NCBI RefSeq assembly: GCF_025460765.1
Contig: NZ_JAMWEG010000002.1
Location: forward strand, 186,001-250,000
Direction: 5' to 3'
From: Micromonospora sp. MA102
GTDB lineage: Bacteria; Actinomycetota; Actinomycetes; Mycobacteriales; Micromonosporaceae
Length of the DNA: 64,000 nucleotides
Each line of letters opens with the position of its first letter. Position 1 is the first letter of the stretch. Under the pieces are notes generated by a model. It saw only the letters and a program-made list of their open reading frames with translations. It made no database searches and was not told the DNA's origin. A program made the position numbers and the translations under genes. This document shows, piece by piece, positions 24,305-32,483 of this stretch.

Positions 24305-24856
24305 TCAGGCGTCCGCGGCCGCGTCCACGGCGGCCAGCAGCTCCGCCAGGTCGTACCCGCCGTCGTACCGCACCTCGTTGACGAAGAGCGTCGGGGTCCC
24401 GTCGACCCCGCTGCGGATGCCGCCCACGAAGTCCTGCCGGACCCGGTCGGCGTGGGCGTGGCGCGCCACCTCCGCGCCGACCTCGTCGGGCGGCAGCCCG
24501 AGCTGCTCCACGCCGAGCGACAGGTGCACCGGGTCGAGCTGGTCCTGGTGCTCGTAGAGCCAGTCGTGCATCTCCCAGAACCGGCCCCGCCGGCCGGCCG
24601 CCTCGGCCGTCTCGGCGGCGCTCTCCGCGTACGGGTGGACGTTGGCGATGGGGAAGTGCCGGTAGACCAGCCGGACGGTGTCGGCGCGCTGGCGCAGCAC
24701 CTCGGCCAGGTTGGTGTGGGCGGCCCCGCAGAACCGGCACTGGAAGTCGCCGTACTCGACGAGGGTGACCGGCGCGTCGGCCGGCCCGCGGGTGTGGTCC
24801 GTCCCGGTCACCGGTAGCCGCAGCCGGGCGGTGGTGACCTGCAGTGGCGTGGTCAT
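24305..24856 (-). CDS. DsbA-family thioredoxin-like protein, cytosolic
   Basis: A 183-residue protein with a thioredoxin fold interrupted by a helical insertion, as in DsbA and NhaA-associated DsbA-like proteins. The redox motif is C40-R-F-C43 in YGDFQCRFCG, and the cis-Pro loop is GVDGTPTLFVN. No signal peptide is present, so it likely works in the cytosol in thiol oxidation or stress repair. It ends 12 bases from the convergent LuxR-regulator gene and lies upstream of the BON-domain gene region. ATG at 24856. Confidence 0.88.
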   Translation of the reverse strand: MTTPLQVTTARLRLPVTGTDHTRGPADAPVTLVEYGDFQCRFCGAAHTNLAEVLRQRADTVRLVYRHFPIANVHPYAESAAETAEAAGRRGRFWEMHDWLYEHQDQLDPVHLSLGVEQLGLPPDEVGAEVARHAHADRVRQDFVGGIRSGVDGTPTLFVNEVRYDGGYDLAELLAAVDAAADA

Positions 24857-24959
24857 CGGGCCATCACCCGCCGATCCGGCGTGGCGTTCGGATCAGTCAT
24901 GGTTCCCAGCCTCGCGCACGGCGGGGTGAGCCGGGATCACCCGGCCGGGGTGGTCCGCC

Positions 24960-25637
24960 TCAGCGGCCCACGGTCACCTCGTTCCGCACCTCCCGGATAC
25001 CGGGCGCGTTCCACACCACCCGCTCGATCTCCTCGCGCTCGCCGGCCGAGTGGACCAGCCCTTCCACCAGCACCGTGTCGCCGTGCACCTGCACGCTGAT
25101 CCCCTCGGCCTCCGTGGCGCCGTTGCGGGCGAGGGCGTCCACGATCCGCTCGGCCAGGTCACGTCCGTCGGGGCGGGCGCTCGGCCGGACGGTGATGCCG
25201 TTGCTCACCCCGCGTACGCCGGTGAGCCGGGCGACCGAGCGCTCGGCGGCCCGGCGCTGGTACTCCCACTCGACCTCGCCGTGCAGGGTGACCCAGCCGT
25301 CGGCGACGGTCACGTCGAGCGCCTCGATCGGCACGAAGGCGTCCCATTCCAGAGCGCGGCTCGCCGCGACGGCGATCTCCGGGTCGCTCTTCTCGGCCGA
25401 GGTGGCGATCCGGACGGCGATGTCGTTGGCCACCGCCCGCACCCGGGGCACCCGGTGCGCGGCCCGCTCGGCGGCCCACTTCTTGGCGTAGCTGTCCACC
25501 GAGCCGGCCAGCGTCACCACCCCCTCGGTGACGGTCACCCCGATCTCGTTGGGGCGTACGCGGGGCTCCCAGGTGAGCTCGTCGAGGACGGCGGACTGGA
25601 TCTCCTGGTCGGTGCGGGTGGTCGTGGCGGTGGCCAT
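24960..25637 (-). CDS. Three-BON-domain protein
   Basis: A 225-residue protein of three BON repeats (about 8-75, 80-150 and 155-225). Each has the strand pattern of the family: IGVTVTEGVVTLAGSVDSYAKK, LDVTVADGWVTLHGEVEWEYQR and ISVQVHGDTVLVEGLVHSAGER. BON domains bind phospholipid or surfaces and are found in osmotic-stress proteins such as OsmY; this one lacks a signal peptide. The start ATG 25637 has GGAGGGAG 6-8 bases upstream. It is divergent from the xyloglucanase gene; a regulatory region of 286 bases lies between. Confidence 0.9.
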   Translation of the reverse strand: MATATTTRTDQEIQSAVLDELTWEPRVRPNEIGVTVTEGVVTLAGSVDSYAKKWAAERAAHRVPRVRAVANDIAVRIATSAEKSDPEIAVAASRALEWDAFVPIEALDVTVADGWVTLHGEVEWEYQRRAAERSVARLTGVRGVSNGITVRPSARPDGRDLAERIVDALARNGATEAEGISVQVHGDTVLVEGLVHSAGEREEIERVVWNAPGIREVRNEVTVGR

Positions 25638-25757
25638 GCTGGCTCCCTCCCGGGGATCGGTTCGCGGTGCGGCGGGCTCCGCCGGCACGGAGTCCCGCAA
25701 CCCCGATCCTGCGTCCACACCGGGTGACCCGCCCTCACCCGATTCGGGTGTCCCGCT

Positions 25758-25771
25758 TGGGAGCGCTTCCA
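25758..25771. promoter_or_regulatory. CebR-type operator
   Basis: TGGGAGCGCTTCCA differs at one base from the palindrome TGGGAGCGCTCCCA, the binding site of the LacI-family cello-oligosaccharide repressor CebR known from Streptomyces. It lies 153 bases upstream of the xyloglucanase ATG, so expression of that gene is probably induced by cello-oligosaccharides. Confidence 0.85.
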
Positions 25772-25923
25772 TAATCGACGACGCAGCGGTTAGGGTGAAT
25801 GTCCCTCGGCTGTGGGAGCCAGCACGCCGACGGGGAGCCCGGGCAGCTCCCCAGGAACCGTCGACGTCGTCAGGGCACGCGCGTCGCTCCCCTTCCACCA
25901 CGGGCAACCGAGAGGAACCGCCC

Positions 25924-28659
25924 ATGCGCAGAAGTCTCGCCGGCGTGGCCGCGGCCGCGCTGGCCGCCACCGTGGCGGCCGTCGTCGTGCCGCTCGCCGC
26001 CGCACCCGTCACCCCGGCCGCCGCCGCGTCGGCCGAGCCGTACAGCTGGCGGAACGTCCGGATCGACGGCGGCGGCTTCGTCCCCGGCATCGTCTTCAAC
26101 CCGACCGAGAAGAACCTCGTCTACGCGCGCACCGACATCGGCGGGGCCTACCGCTGGGAGCAGTCGAGCCAGTCCTGGACGCCGCTGCTGGACTGGGTCG
26201 GCGCCGACCGGTGGGGCTGGAACGGCGTGGTCAGCCTCGCCACCGACCCGGTGCAGACCAACCGGGTGTACGCCGCGGTCGGCATGTACACCAACGACTG
26301 GGACCCGAACAACGGGGCGATCCTGCGCTCCACCGACAAGGGCGCCACCTGGCAGGCGACCGCGCTGCCGTTCAAGAACGGCGGCAACATGCCCGGCCGC
26401 GGCATGGGGGAGCGCCTCGCCGTGGACCCCAACCGGAACAGCATCGTCTACTACGGCGCCGAGGGCGGCAACGGCCTGTGGCGCAGCACCGACTACGGCG
26501 TCACCTGGGCGAAGGTGACCAGCTTCCCCAACGTCGGCAACTACCGCGCCGACCCGAACGACAGCAGCGGCTACCAGAGCCAGAACCAGGGCCTGACCTG
26601 GGTCAGCTTCGACAGGAGCACGGGTGCGGCCGGCAGCACCACCCAGACCGTCTACGTGGGCGTGGCCGACAAGCAGAACCCGGTCTACCGGAGCACCGAC
26701 GGCGGCGCCACCTGGCAGCGGATCCCCGGCCAGCCCACCGGCTACCTGGCCCACAAGGGCGTGGTAGACCCGGTCGGCGGCTACCTCTACATCGCCACGA
26801 GCGACACCGGCGGCCCGTACGACGGCGGCAAGGGCGACGTGTGGAAGTTCAACCGGGCCACCGGCGCCTGGACGCAGATCAGCCCGGTCCCGTCGTCCAG
26901 CGCCGACGCCTACTTCGGCTACTCGGGGCTGACCATCGACCGGCAGCACCCGAACACCCTGATGGTCGCCACCCAGGTCTCCTGGTGGCCGGACGCCATC
27001 TTCTGGCGCAGCACCGACGGCGGCGCCACCTGGACCCGGATCTGGGACTTCGCCGGTTATCCGAACCGCACGAAGAAGTACACGATGGACATCTCCGCGG
27101 TGCCCTGGCTGACCTTCGGCACCAACCCGTCCCCGCCGGAGGAGAGCCCGAAGCTGGGCTGGATGAACGAGTTGCTGGAGATCGACCCGTTCGACAGCAA
27201 CCGGATGATGTACGGCACCGGCGCCACCGTCTACGGCACCACCGACCTGACGAAGTGGGACACCGGCGGCCAGGTCACCATCCGGCCCATGGTCAGGGGG
27301 CTGGAGGAGACGGCGGTGCTCGACCTGGTCAGCCCGCCCTCGGGCGCGCCGCTGGTCAGCGCGCTCGGTGACATCGGCGGCTTCCGGCACACCGACCTGG
27401 CCGCGGTGCCGCCGGCGATGTTCACCCAGCCGGTCTTCACCAGCACCACGAGCCTCGACTACGCCGAGGCCAGGCCGGCGGTGCTGGTCCGGGCCGGCAA
27501 CTTCACCGACGCGGACCGCCCCGCCGACAGCCACGTCGCGTTCTCCACCGACGGCGGGGCGAACTGGTTCCAGGGCAGCGAGCCGTCGGGGATCAACAGC
27601 GGTGGCACGGTGGCCGCGTCCGCCGACGGCAGCCAGTTCGTCTGGGCGCCGGGCGACACCGGTCAGCCGGTGGTCCGGTCGGTCGGCTTCGGCTCCTCGT
27701 GGACCGCCGCGACCGGCATCCCGGCCAACGCGGTCGTCGAGTCCGACCGGGTCGACCCGAACAGGTTCTACGGCGTCAGCGGCGGGCGGTTCCACGTCAG
27801 CACCAACGGCGGCGCGAGCTTCACGGCCACCGCCGCCGGTGGCCTGCCCACCACGGGGGTCAAGGTCAAGGCGGTGCCCGGCCGCCAGGGTGACGTCTGG
27901 CTGGCCGGCGAGGGCGGGCTGTGGCACTCGACCGACTCCGGCGCGAGCTTCACGAAGCTGGCCGAGGTCACCTCGGCGGTCAACGTGGGCTTCGGGAAGG
28001 CCGCCCCCGGGCAGACCTATCCCGCGCTGTTCACGGTCGGCACCGTCGACGGCAGCCACGGCGTCTACCGGTCGGACAACGCCGGCGCGACCTGGGTGCG
28101 GATCAACGACGACCAGCACCGGTACGGCAACGCGGGCGAGGCGCTCACCGGCGACCCGCGCGTCTACGGCCGGGTCTACCTGGGCACCAACGGCCGGGGC
28201 ATCCTCGTGGCGGACCGGCTCGGCGCCACGCCCGGCCCGACGCCGACCACCCCCGGTCCCTCTCCGACCACGCCGGGCCCGTCCCCGACCACGCCGGGTC
28301 CGACGCCCACCTCCCCGAGCCCGTCGCCCAGCTCGCCCGGCCCGTCGCCGACCAGCGCCGGCTGCGCGGCGACCTACGCGGTGACGAACTCCTGGCCCGG
28401 GGGCTTCCAGGGCGAGGTCACGGTGCGCAACTCCGGCGCCGCCCCGATCGCCGGCTGGACCGTGGCCTGGACGTTCCCGGACGGCCAGAAGATCACCCAG
28501 GTCTGGAACGGGTCGTACACGCAGACCGGGTCGGCGGTGACGCTGCGGGACGCCGGCTGGAACGGCAACCTCGGCGTGGCTGGAGTCGCGACGGCCGGCT
28601 TCACCGGCACGTACACCGGCGGCAACCGTGCGCCGGCGCTCTCCTGCACCGCCCGCTGA
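25924..28659 (+). CDS. Secreted xyloglucanase, GH74 with CBM2
   Basis: A 911-residue enzyme that cleaves xyloglucan chains in plant cell walls. A signal peptide (to about residue 37) is followed by the two seven-bladed propellers of GH74, marked by repeated SxDGGxTW blade motifs. The catalytic Asp pair is D71 in ARTDIGGAYRW and D483 in LGDIGGFRH. A Pro/Thr/Ser linker of about 40 residues made of PGPxPTT repeats leads to a C-terminal CBM2 (about 815-911) with Cys at both ends and exposed Trp residues for cellulose binding. ATG 25924 has AGAGGAA upstream. A CebR box lies upstream and a strong hairpin downstream. Confidence 0.96.
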   Translation: MRRSLAGVAAAALAATVAAVVVPLAAAPVTPAAAASAEPYSWRNVRIDGGGFVPGIVFNPTEKNLVYARTDIGGAYRWEQSSQSWTPLLDWVGADRWGWNGVVSLATDPVQTNRVYAAVGMYTNDWDPNNGAILRSTDKGATWQATALPFKNGGNMPGRGMGERLAVDPNRNSIVYYGAEGGNGLWRSTDYGVTWAKVTSFPNVGNYRADPNDSSGYQSQNQGLTWVSFDRSTGAAGSTTQTVYVGVADKQNPVYRSTDGGATWQRIPGQPTGYLAHKGVVDPVGGYLYIATSDTGGPYDGGKGDVWKFNRATGAWTQISPVPSSSADAYFGYSGLTIDRQHPNTLMVATQVSWWPDAIFWRSTDGGATWTRIWDFAGYPNRTKKYTMDISAVPWLTFGTNPSPPEESPKLGWMNELLEIDPFDSNRMMYGTGATVYGTTDLTKWDTGGQVTIRPMVRGLEETAVLDLVSPPSGAPLVSALGDIGGFRHTDLAAVPPAMFTQPVFTSTTSLDYAEARPAVLVRAGNFTDADRPADSHVAFSTDGGANWFQGSEPSGINSGGTVAASADGSQFVWAPGDTGQPVVRSVGFGSSWTAATGIPANAVVESDRVDPNRFYGVSGGRFHVSTNGGASFTATAAGGLPTTGVKVKAVPGRQGDVWLAGEGGLWHSTDSGASFTKLAEVTSAVNVGFGKAAPGQTYPALFTVGTVDGSHGVYRSDNAGATWVRINDDQHRYGNAGEALTGDPRVYGRVYLGTNGRGILVADRLGATPGPTPTTPGPSPTTPGPSPTTPGPTPTSPSPSPSSPGPSPTSAGCAATYAVTNSWPGGFQGEVTVRNSGAAPIAGWTVAWTFPDGQKITQVWNGSYTQTGSAVTLRDAGWNGNLGVAGVATAGFTGTYTGGNRAPALSCTAR

Positions 28660-28677
28660 CCGGACCGCGAACAGCGC

Positions 28678-28707
28678 GTGGCCGCCCCCGTCACCGGGGG
28701 CGGCCAC
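28678..28707. terminator. Hairpin terminator between convergent genes
   Basis: A perfect 13-bp stem with a 4-base loop lies 18 bases after the xyloglucanase stop and just before the end of the opposing gene. It can end transcripts from both sides. Confidence 0.8.
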
Positions 28708-28722
28708 CGTCGCGTCCGGGGC

Positions 28723-29127
28723 TCAGCCGTCCAGGCCGGCGGGGGAGTTGGGGCGGTCGACGTCGACGAACTCGATCTCGTCGACGTCCCGCTCCCGGCT
28801 GCCGGCGGCCCGCGCGGCGGTGCCGGCGGCCCAGCCGATCGCCGCGCCGGCCAGCGCGGCGGCGATCAGCAGCGTCCAGGGCAGCGCCGGCCGGCGGCCG
28901 GCGAGCGCGTCGAAGGCGAGGGTCGCCCGGCGGCGGGCCTCCTCGGCGGCGGAGCCGACCAGATCGGTGGCGTCGTCGGCGAGGCCGGAGGAGTTGCGGC
29001 GGGCGGACCGGGCGGCGTCCCGCACGCTGTCCCCGGCGGAGCCGGCGGCGGAGAGCAGGTGCTGCCACGCCTGGTCGGCGACCCGCTCGGTCTTGCTGCG
29101 GCGGTCCAGCAGGGTGGATCCGAACAT
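28723..29127 (-). CDS. Single-pass membrane protein of unknown function
   Basis: A 134-residue protein not assigned to a named family. The first 75 residues form a polar helical region (DQAWQHLLSAAGSAGDSVRDAARSARR, and SAAEEARRRATLAFDALAG), which may be a coiled coil. One membrane helix follows at about 84-105 (LLIAAALAGAAIGWAAGTAA), then a short acidic tail DVDEIEFVDVDRP. AGGAGG sits 7 bases upstream of the ATG, which makes it a real gene. The DUF-like layout is common next to stress genes in actinobacteria. Confidence 0.7.
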   Translation of the reverse strand: MFGSTLLDRRSKTERVADQAWQHLLSAAGSAGDSVRDAARSARRNSSGLADDATDLVGSAAEEARRRATLAFDALAGRRPALPWTLLIAAALAGAAIGWAAGTAARAAGSRERDVDEIEFVDVDRPNSPAGLDG

Positions 29128-29564
29128 GGTGTTACCTCCTCGGGGTGCCGAAGTCCGGCGGCCAGATCGGACTCCGGGTGTGATCCGGCGCGTGACGGTT
29201 CGCTCACCGGGGCCAGTGCCCGCACCGGAGCCGGCGCAAACCCACCGGGGCGGGCCGGATCGGGCCCGATCGGCGCGGGACCCGACGAACCACGCGAACG
29301 CGCCGGGGGCGGGTGCCACCCGGACGTGCGCCCGCCCGCTACCCTGGGTCGGCGGATCGGCCGGGCCCACCCCGGCCGATCGACCGGTTGGGACCCCGCG
29401 CCGCGGGGAAACAGGAGCCCGAAGGTCCGGATTGGGATGCCCAGGTGTGCCCAGTACGCGAATTGCTCATCCCGAGGGGTGGCGACCGAGGCCGTCGGAG
29501 GAATACTCTCGGTCGCGGCCCGCGTACTGATGAGGCGCCCGTACGGGCGAGTGGAGGTGCTCGC
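29128..29564. other. 437-bp divergent intergenic region
   Basis: This region separates the membrane protein gene from the STAS gene and should hold both promoters. The clearest element is an inverted repeat with 9-base arms, GCGACCGAG (29482-29490) and CTCGGTCGC (29508-29516), about 50 bases upstream of the STAS start. No further gene is supported; a 44-codon frame from 29436 is discussed among rejected items. Confidence 0.5.
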
Positions 29565-29924
29565 GTGAGCCTGTCGATCGTGAAGTCGGTGCGGCCGGGT
29601 GGTGTCGTCCAGATCGCCCCGCGGGGAGAGATCGACGTCGACACCGCGTACGAGGTGCGGGAAGCGATCGTCGAGGTGCTCGCCAAGGGCCGGCCCTCCC
29701 GGATCGAGCTCAACATGCGGCTCGTCACCTTCATCGACTCGGTCGGCATCAGCGCCATGGTCGCCGGTTTCCAGACCTGCGAGGTCAGCGGCGTCAAGCT
29801 GGTGGTCACCGAGCCGAGCCGCTTCGTGCACCGGCAGCTCTGGGTGACCGGCCTGCTCGGCCTCTTCGGCGCGCCCGAGCCCTGGTTCGCCGACAGCACC
29901 CCCCAGGTGCTCCCCGGCGCCTGA
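29565..29924 (+). CDS. STAS-domain anti-sigma factor antagonist
   Basis: A 119-residue single STAS domain: strands GGVVQIAPRGEIDVDTAYEVREAI and LNMRLVTFIDSVGISAMVAGF. S59 in FIDSVG is the expected phosphorylation site. Unphosphorylated antagonists capture an anti-sigma kinase and free an alternative sigma factor (SpoIIAA, RsbV, BldG). No kinase or sigma gene lies adjacent, so this is an orphan partner. The GTG at 29565 has GGAGGT 6 bases upstream. The C-terminus after residue 105 carries an aromatic extension (PEPWFADSTPQ). Confidence 0.92.
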   Translation: MSLSIVKSVRPGGVVQIAPRGEIDVDTAYEVREAIVEVLAKGRPSRIELNMRLVTFIDSVGISAMVAGFQTCEVSGVKLVVTEPSRFVHRQLWVTGLLGLFGAPEPWFADSTPQVLPGA

Positions 29925-30050
29925 TCGACACACCCCTGCCTGATCGACTCCCGCTCGCCGACCTGCCGCGAGCCGGGACTTTCGACCCGTTGCCAGCCCG
30001 GCTCCGGTACGGGACGATCGTGCGGACCCACGACGGCGAGGGGGTGCCGC

Positions 30051-30503
30051 TTGCTCAGCAGCGACAGCTTCAGCTACACCGTGCAGGCCCGGTGCACGAG
30101 GGCCCACGCGGTGGCCCTGCTCGGTGACCTGAGCCGGCAGGGTGAGCTGCATCCGCTGATCGTCCGGGTCCGTCAACTGCCGGCCCGCCCCGGGGCGCTG
30201 GCCAGCTACGCGATCACCGACCGGCTGGCGCTCGGCCCGCTGCACTTCCCGGTCACCTACCAGGCGGACGTGCTGGTCGCCAACGAGGACGAGGTCGTGA
30301 CCGTGGCCCGGCAGCAGCCGGCCACCACGGTGCGTAACCACACCCGGCTGCGCGACGAGCCCGACGGGGTGGTGCGCATCGACGTGGAGATCACCCTCTC
30401 CGCCCCGGCGCCGTTGTTCGGCTACGCCTTCCGGCAGGCCCGCGCGGCCCACCTCGGCCTGGCCAGCCGGCTCGGCGCCACCCTGGAGGGGCAGGCGTCC
30501 TGA
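30051..30503 (+). CDS. SRPBCC (START-like) protein
   Basis: A 150-residue protein with the helix-grip pattern of the SRPBCC superfamily: an opening strand FSYTVQARCTRAHAVALLGDL, a small hydrophobic cavity region (LGPLHFPVTYQADVLV), later strands and a long C-terminal helix AFRQARAAHLGLASRLG. Members bind hydrophobic ligands or act as cyclases; the ligand here is unknown. The start is TTG at 30051 preceded by GAGGGGG; no ATG or GTG is available in this frame. It lies 127 bases after the STAS gene and may share its transcript. Confidence 0.7.
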   Translation: MLSSDSFSYTVQARCTRAHAVALLGDLSRQGELHPLIVRVRQLPARPGALASYAITDRLALGPLHFPVTYQADVLVANEDEVVTVARQQPATTVRNHTRLRDEPDGVVRIDVEITLSAPAPLFGYAFRQARAAHLGLASRLGATLEGQAS

Positions 30504-30527
30504 CCCGGCGGCCGGCGGCGACCCGGC

Positions 30528-31037
30528 TCAGCCACGGCGCCCGGCGGACACCGGTCGCCGGACCGCGGGACGCGCCGGCCGCAGTCGCCCCCACGGCTTG
30601 TAGGTGGACAGCACCGTCACGACGAGCAGCAGCGTGCTGGAGACGGTGGGCGCGACCACCAGGTCGACGCGCAGGTGGTCGTCGGCCGCCCCGGCCAGCT
30701 CACCGAGGTGCCGGACCCGCGGGGTGAGCAGGAGCAGCACGAGCGTGAGCACCACGGTGGTGACGGCGAACTTCACCAGCACCCAGCGCCAGCGCAGCAG
30801 GCCCCACGGGGTGAGCAGCGCGCTGGCGAGCCCGACCAGCCAGACGAGCACGCTGAGCGGGGCGAACAGCCAGGTGACCAGCAGCGCGGCGGCCGGGTAG
30901 ACCACCTCGGGGTCGGCCCCGCGGAGCCCGGCCACGCCGAGGGCCAGCAGCACCAGGTCGGCGCCGAGCCACCCCAGCGAGGTGACCAGGTGCAGGGTGA
31001 GCAGGGCCTTGCGTCCGGCGGGCGAGAGTCGAGTCAT
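30528..31037 (-). CDS. Four-helix membrane protein, DUF2269/CopD-like
   Basis: A 169-residue integral membrane protein with four helices (about 12-35, 45-72, 84-104 and 125-145). It begins with a short helix carrying LTLHLVTSLGWLGADLVLLALG; the His-Trp-Gly start resembles CopD- and DUF2269-like proteins that may bind heme or copper. A basic tail rich in Arg and Pro ends the chain. Function is not known. It converges with the SRPBCC gene and is separated from the peptidoglycan peptidase gene by a terminator. Confidence 0.65.
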   Translation of the reverse strand: MTRLSPAGRKALLTLHLVTSLGWLGADLVLLALGVAGLRGADPEVVYPAAALLVTWLFAPLSVLVWLVGLASALLTPWGLLRWRWVLVKFAVTTVVLTLVLLLLTPRVRHLGELAGAADDHLRVDLVVAPTVSSTLLLVVTVLSTYKPWGRLRPARPAVRRPVSAGRRG

Positions 31038-31087
31038 GCCCTCGATGCTCGGCCGTGGCGGGCGTCGCGTCGTGGGCCGCGCGGCGA

Positions 31088-31121
31088 CACCCGGCCTACG
31101 TCGTGGGGCGTAGGCCGGGTG
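31088..31121. terminator. Hairpin terminator after the peptidoglycan peptidase gene
   Basis: A perfect 13-bp stem (arms CACCCGGCCTACG and its complement) with an 8-base loop lies 16 bases beyond the stop of the minus-strand gene. Confidence 0.8.
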
Positions 31122-31136
31122 CCGGCGGAGCGGCGA

Positions 31137-32204
31137 TCAGTACACCGACAGGTGCACGTGGTTGGTGTGGTCGCTGGACGGATCGCCGTTGCCCCCGCTG
31201 TACGACTTCCAGCCGCTGCTGGGCAGCCAGATCTGTTTGAACCAGATCACGTAGAGCACGGCGAGCGCGTCGGCGTTGCGGATGAAGTAGGCCGCGAGGT
31301 TGTTGCCGTACGTCCTGTCGCCGCCGGTGGCCACGCCGCCGAAGCCGCTTTTCTGCGCGGCGAAGTCGCAGGCCCGCCCCTTCGGGTGCTCGCCCGAGCC
31401 GCTGGGCCGGTGGCAGGAGACGTAGCGGGTGAAGCCGGCCGCCTTGGCCTGCTGGAGCGCGTGCAGCGTACGCGGGGTGATGCAGCCGTCGGCCGGGGTC
31501 GGGTCGTTGACGCTGCACGACTCGGGGGGCCAGGAGCCGTCGGCGTTGCGCGGGGCCGGCTTCGCGTTCGCCGTGGAGGTGCCCTGCACGCTGCCGCCGC
31601 CGCTGCTGGACGCCCGGTTGTTCGCCACCTCCAGGGCGCGTTCGGCCTGCTGCTTGCGCTTGGCCATCACCGCGACCTGCTTGCGCTGCTCCTGGATCTC
31701 ACCGGTGAGGGCGGTCTGCGTGCGGGTCGCCTCGTCCCGGCTGTCGAGGAGGTCGCGGAGCGCCCGGTCCTCGTGCGCGGCCACCTGCTCCAGCGCCGCC
31801 GCGCGATCCATGAAGCCCTCCGGGCTGGTGCTGCCGAGCAGCGCCGCGGCCGTGCCCAGCCGCCCGGACCGGTACGCCACGCCGGCGATCTCGCCGACCT
31901 TGGCGTCGCGCACGGTCAGCTCGGCGTTGATCGTCTTGAGCTGGGCGGTGAGCTGCTGTTGCCGCGTCACCGAGCGGCTCAGTGCGGTGCGTGCGTCGAG
32001 CCAGCCCTTGCTGGCCGCGTCGAGCTGGGCGCGCAGCGCGGGGGTGCCGCCCTCGTCGTCGCCGGGCGCGGCGGCGAGCAGGCCGGTCGGGGAAGCCGCC
32101 GAGGCGGGGGAGACCGGCGCGGTCACGACGCCGAGGGCGAGCGCCGCGACGAGCAGGGCCGCCAACCGGGCGACCGTCCGTCGTACAGGTGCCACTGGGG
32201 GCAT
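31137..32204 (-). CDS. Secreted coiled-coil protein with VanY/M15-like peptidase domain
   Basis: A 355-residue exported protein. Signal peptide to about residue 37 (ending ASA), then a long coiled coil (about 50-200, for example RSVTRQQQLTAQLKTINAELTVRD and EQRKQVAVMAKRKQQAERALE) like RipA and PcsB, a Ser/Gly linker, and a C-terminal domain with the metal-site pattern HPKGRACDF and DHTNHVHLSVY, resembling VanY/M15 D-Ala-D-Ala peptidases. It is likely a cell-wall hydrolase or a wall-remodelling factor. An upstream c-di-AMP riboswitch controls it. ATG 32204 with GGAAGGA upstream. Confidence 0.85.
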   Translation of the reverse strand: MPPVAPVRRTVARLAALLVAALALGVVTAPVSPASAASPTGLLAAAPGDDEGGTPALRAQLDAASKGWLDARTALSRSVTRQQQLTAQLKTINAELTVRDAKVGEIAGVAYRSGRLGTAAALLGSTSPEGFMDRAAALEQVAAHEDRALRDLLDSRDEATRTQTALTGEIQEQRKQVAVMAKRKQQAERALEVANNRASSSGGGSVQGTSTANAKPAPRNADGSWPPESCSVNDPTPADGCITPRTLHALQQAKAAGFTRYVSCHRPSGSGEHPKGRACDFAAQKSGFGGVATGGDRTYGNNLAAYFIRNADALAVLYVIWFKQIWLPSSGWKSYSGGNGDPSSDHTNHVHLSVY

Positions 32205-32220
32205 TCAGGTGTCCTTCCGT

Positions 32221-32325
32221 CAACCGCCGACCGGGTTAGCTGACGGGTTCGGGACGGAAGATCCCTACCGCTGACGCGGATGCACCCCACGAACGTGGTT
32301 CCCCGGCTCGCCCGTGCGGGCGATT
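32221..32325 (-). promoter_or_regulatory. Cyclic di-AMP riboswitch (ydaO/yuaA class)
   Basis: On the minus strand the leader holds the conserved blocks of this class: GCCGGGGAACC, then GGGGTGCATCCG, AGGGAT, and GAACCCGTCAGCTAACCCGG. In actinobacteria this riboswitch commonly precedes cell-wall hydrolase genes (rpf, NlpC/P60-type). It ends 17 bases before the ATG at 32204 and leads straight into the ribosome site. High c-di-AMP normally lowers expression. Boundaries are approximate; an Infernal scan with RF00379 should hit. Confidence 0.92.
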
Positions 32326-32483
32326 AGGCGCTGGCCACCGCGGGCGCCGGTGGGCGCCGCCCGGCGGGGGCCGCGGTCGAGCCTACCGGCGCTGTGCCGG
32401 GGCGGCTCCGCTGGTGGGAGCCGGTGCCCCGGACAAAACCGGCATAGATGCACAATAACCACTTGGATTTAAGATTGCCCTAA

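Noticed and set aside
28235..28360. Repeated PGPxPTT-coding units, considered as a tandem repeat locus
   Set aside because: This is the usual Pro/Thr/Ser linker between the catalytic domain and CBM2.
25870..28707. 945-codon frame on the minus strand opposite the xyloglucanase
   Set aside because: Antisense shadow; the plus-strand frame has signal peptide, GH74 blades and CBM2.
29436..29568. 44-codon frame ending in a GTGA overlap with the STAS gene
   Set aside because: Codon use (ATA, AGG, CGA, TGT) is unlike the genome, no ribosome site is seen, and the overlap may be chance. A leader peptide is not excluded.
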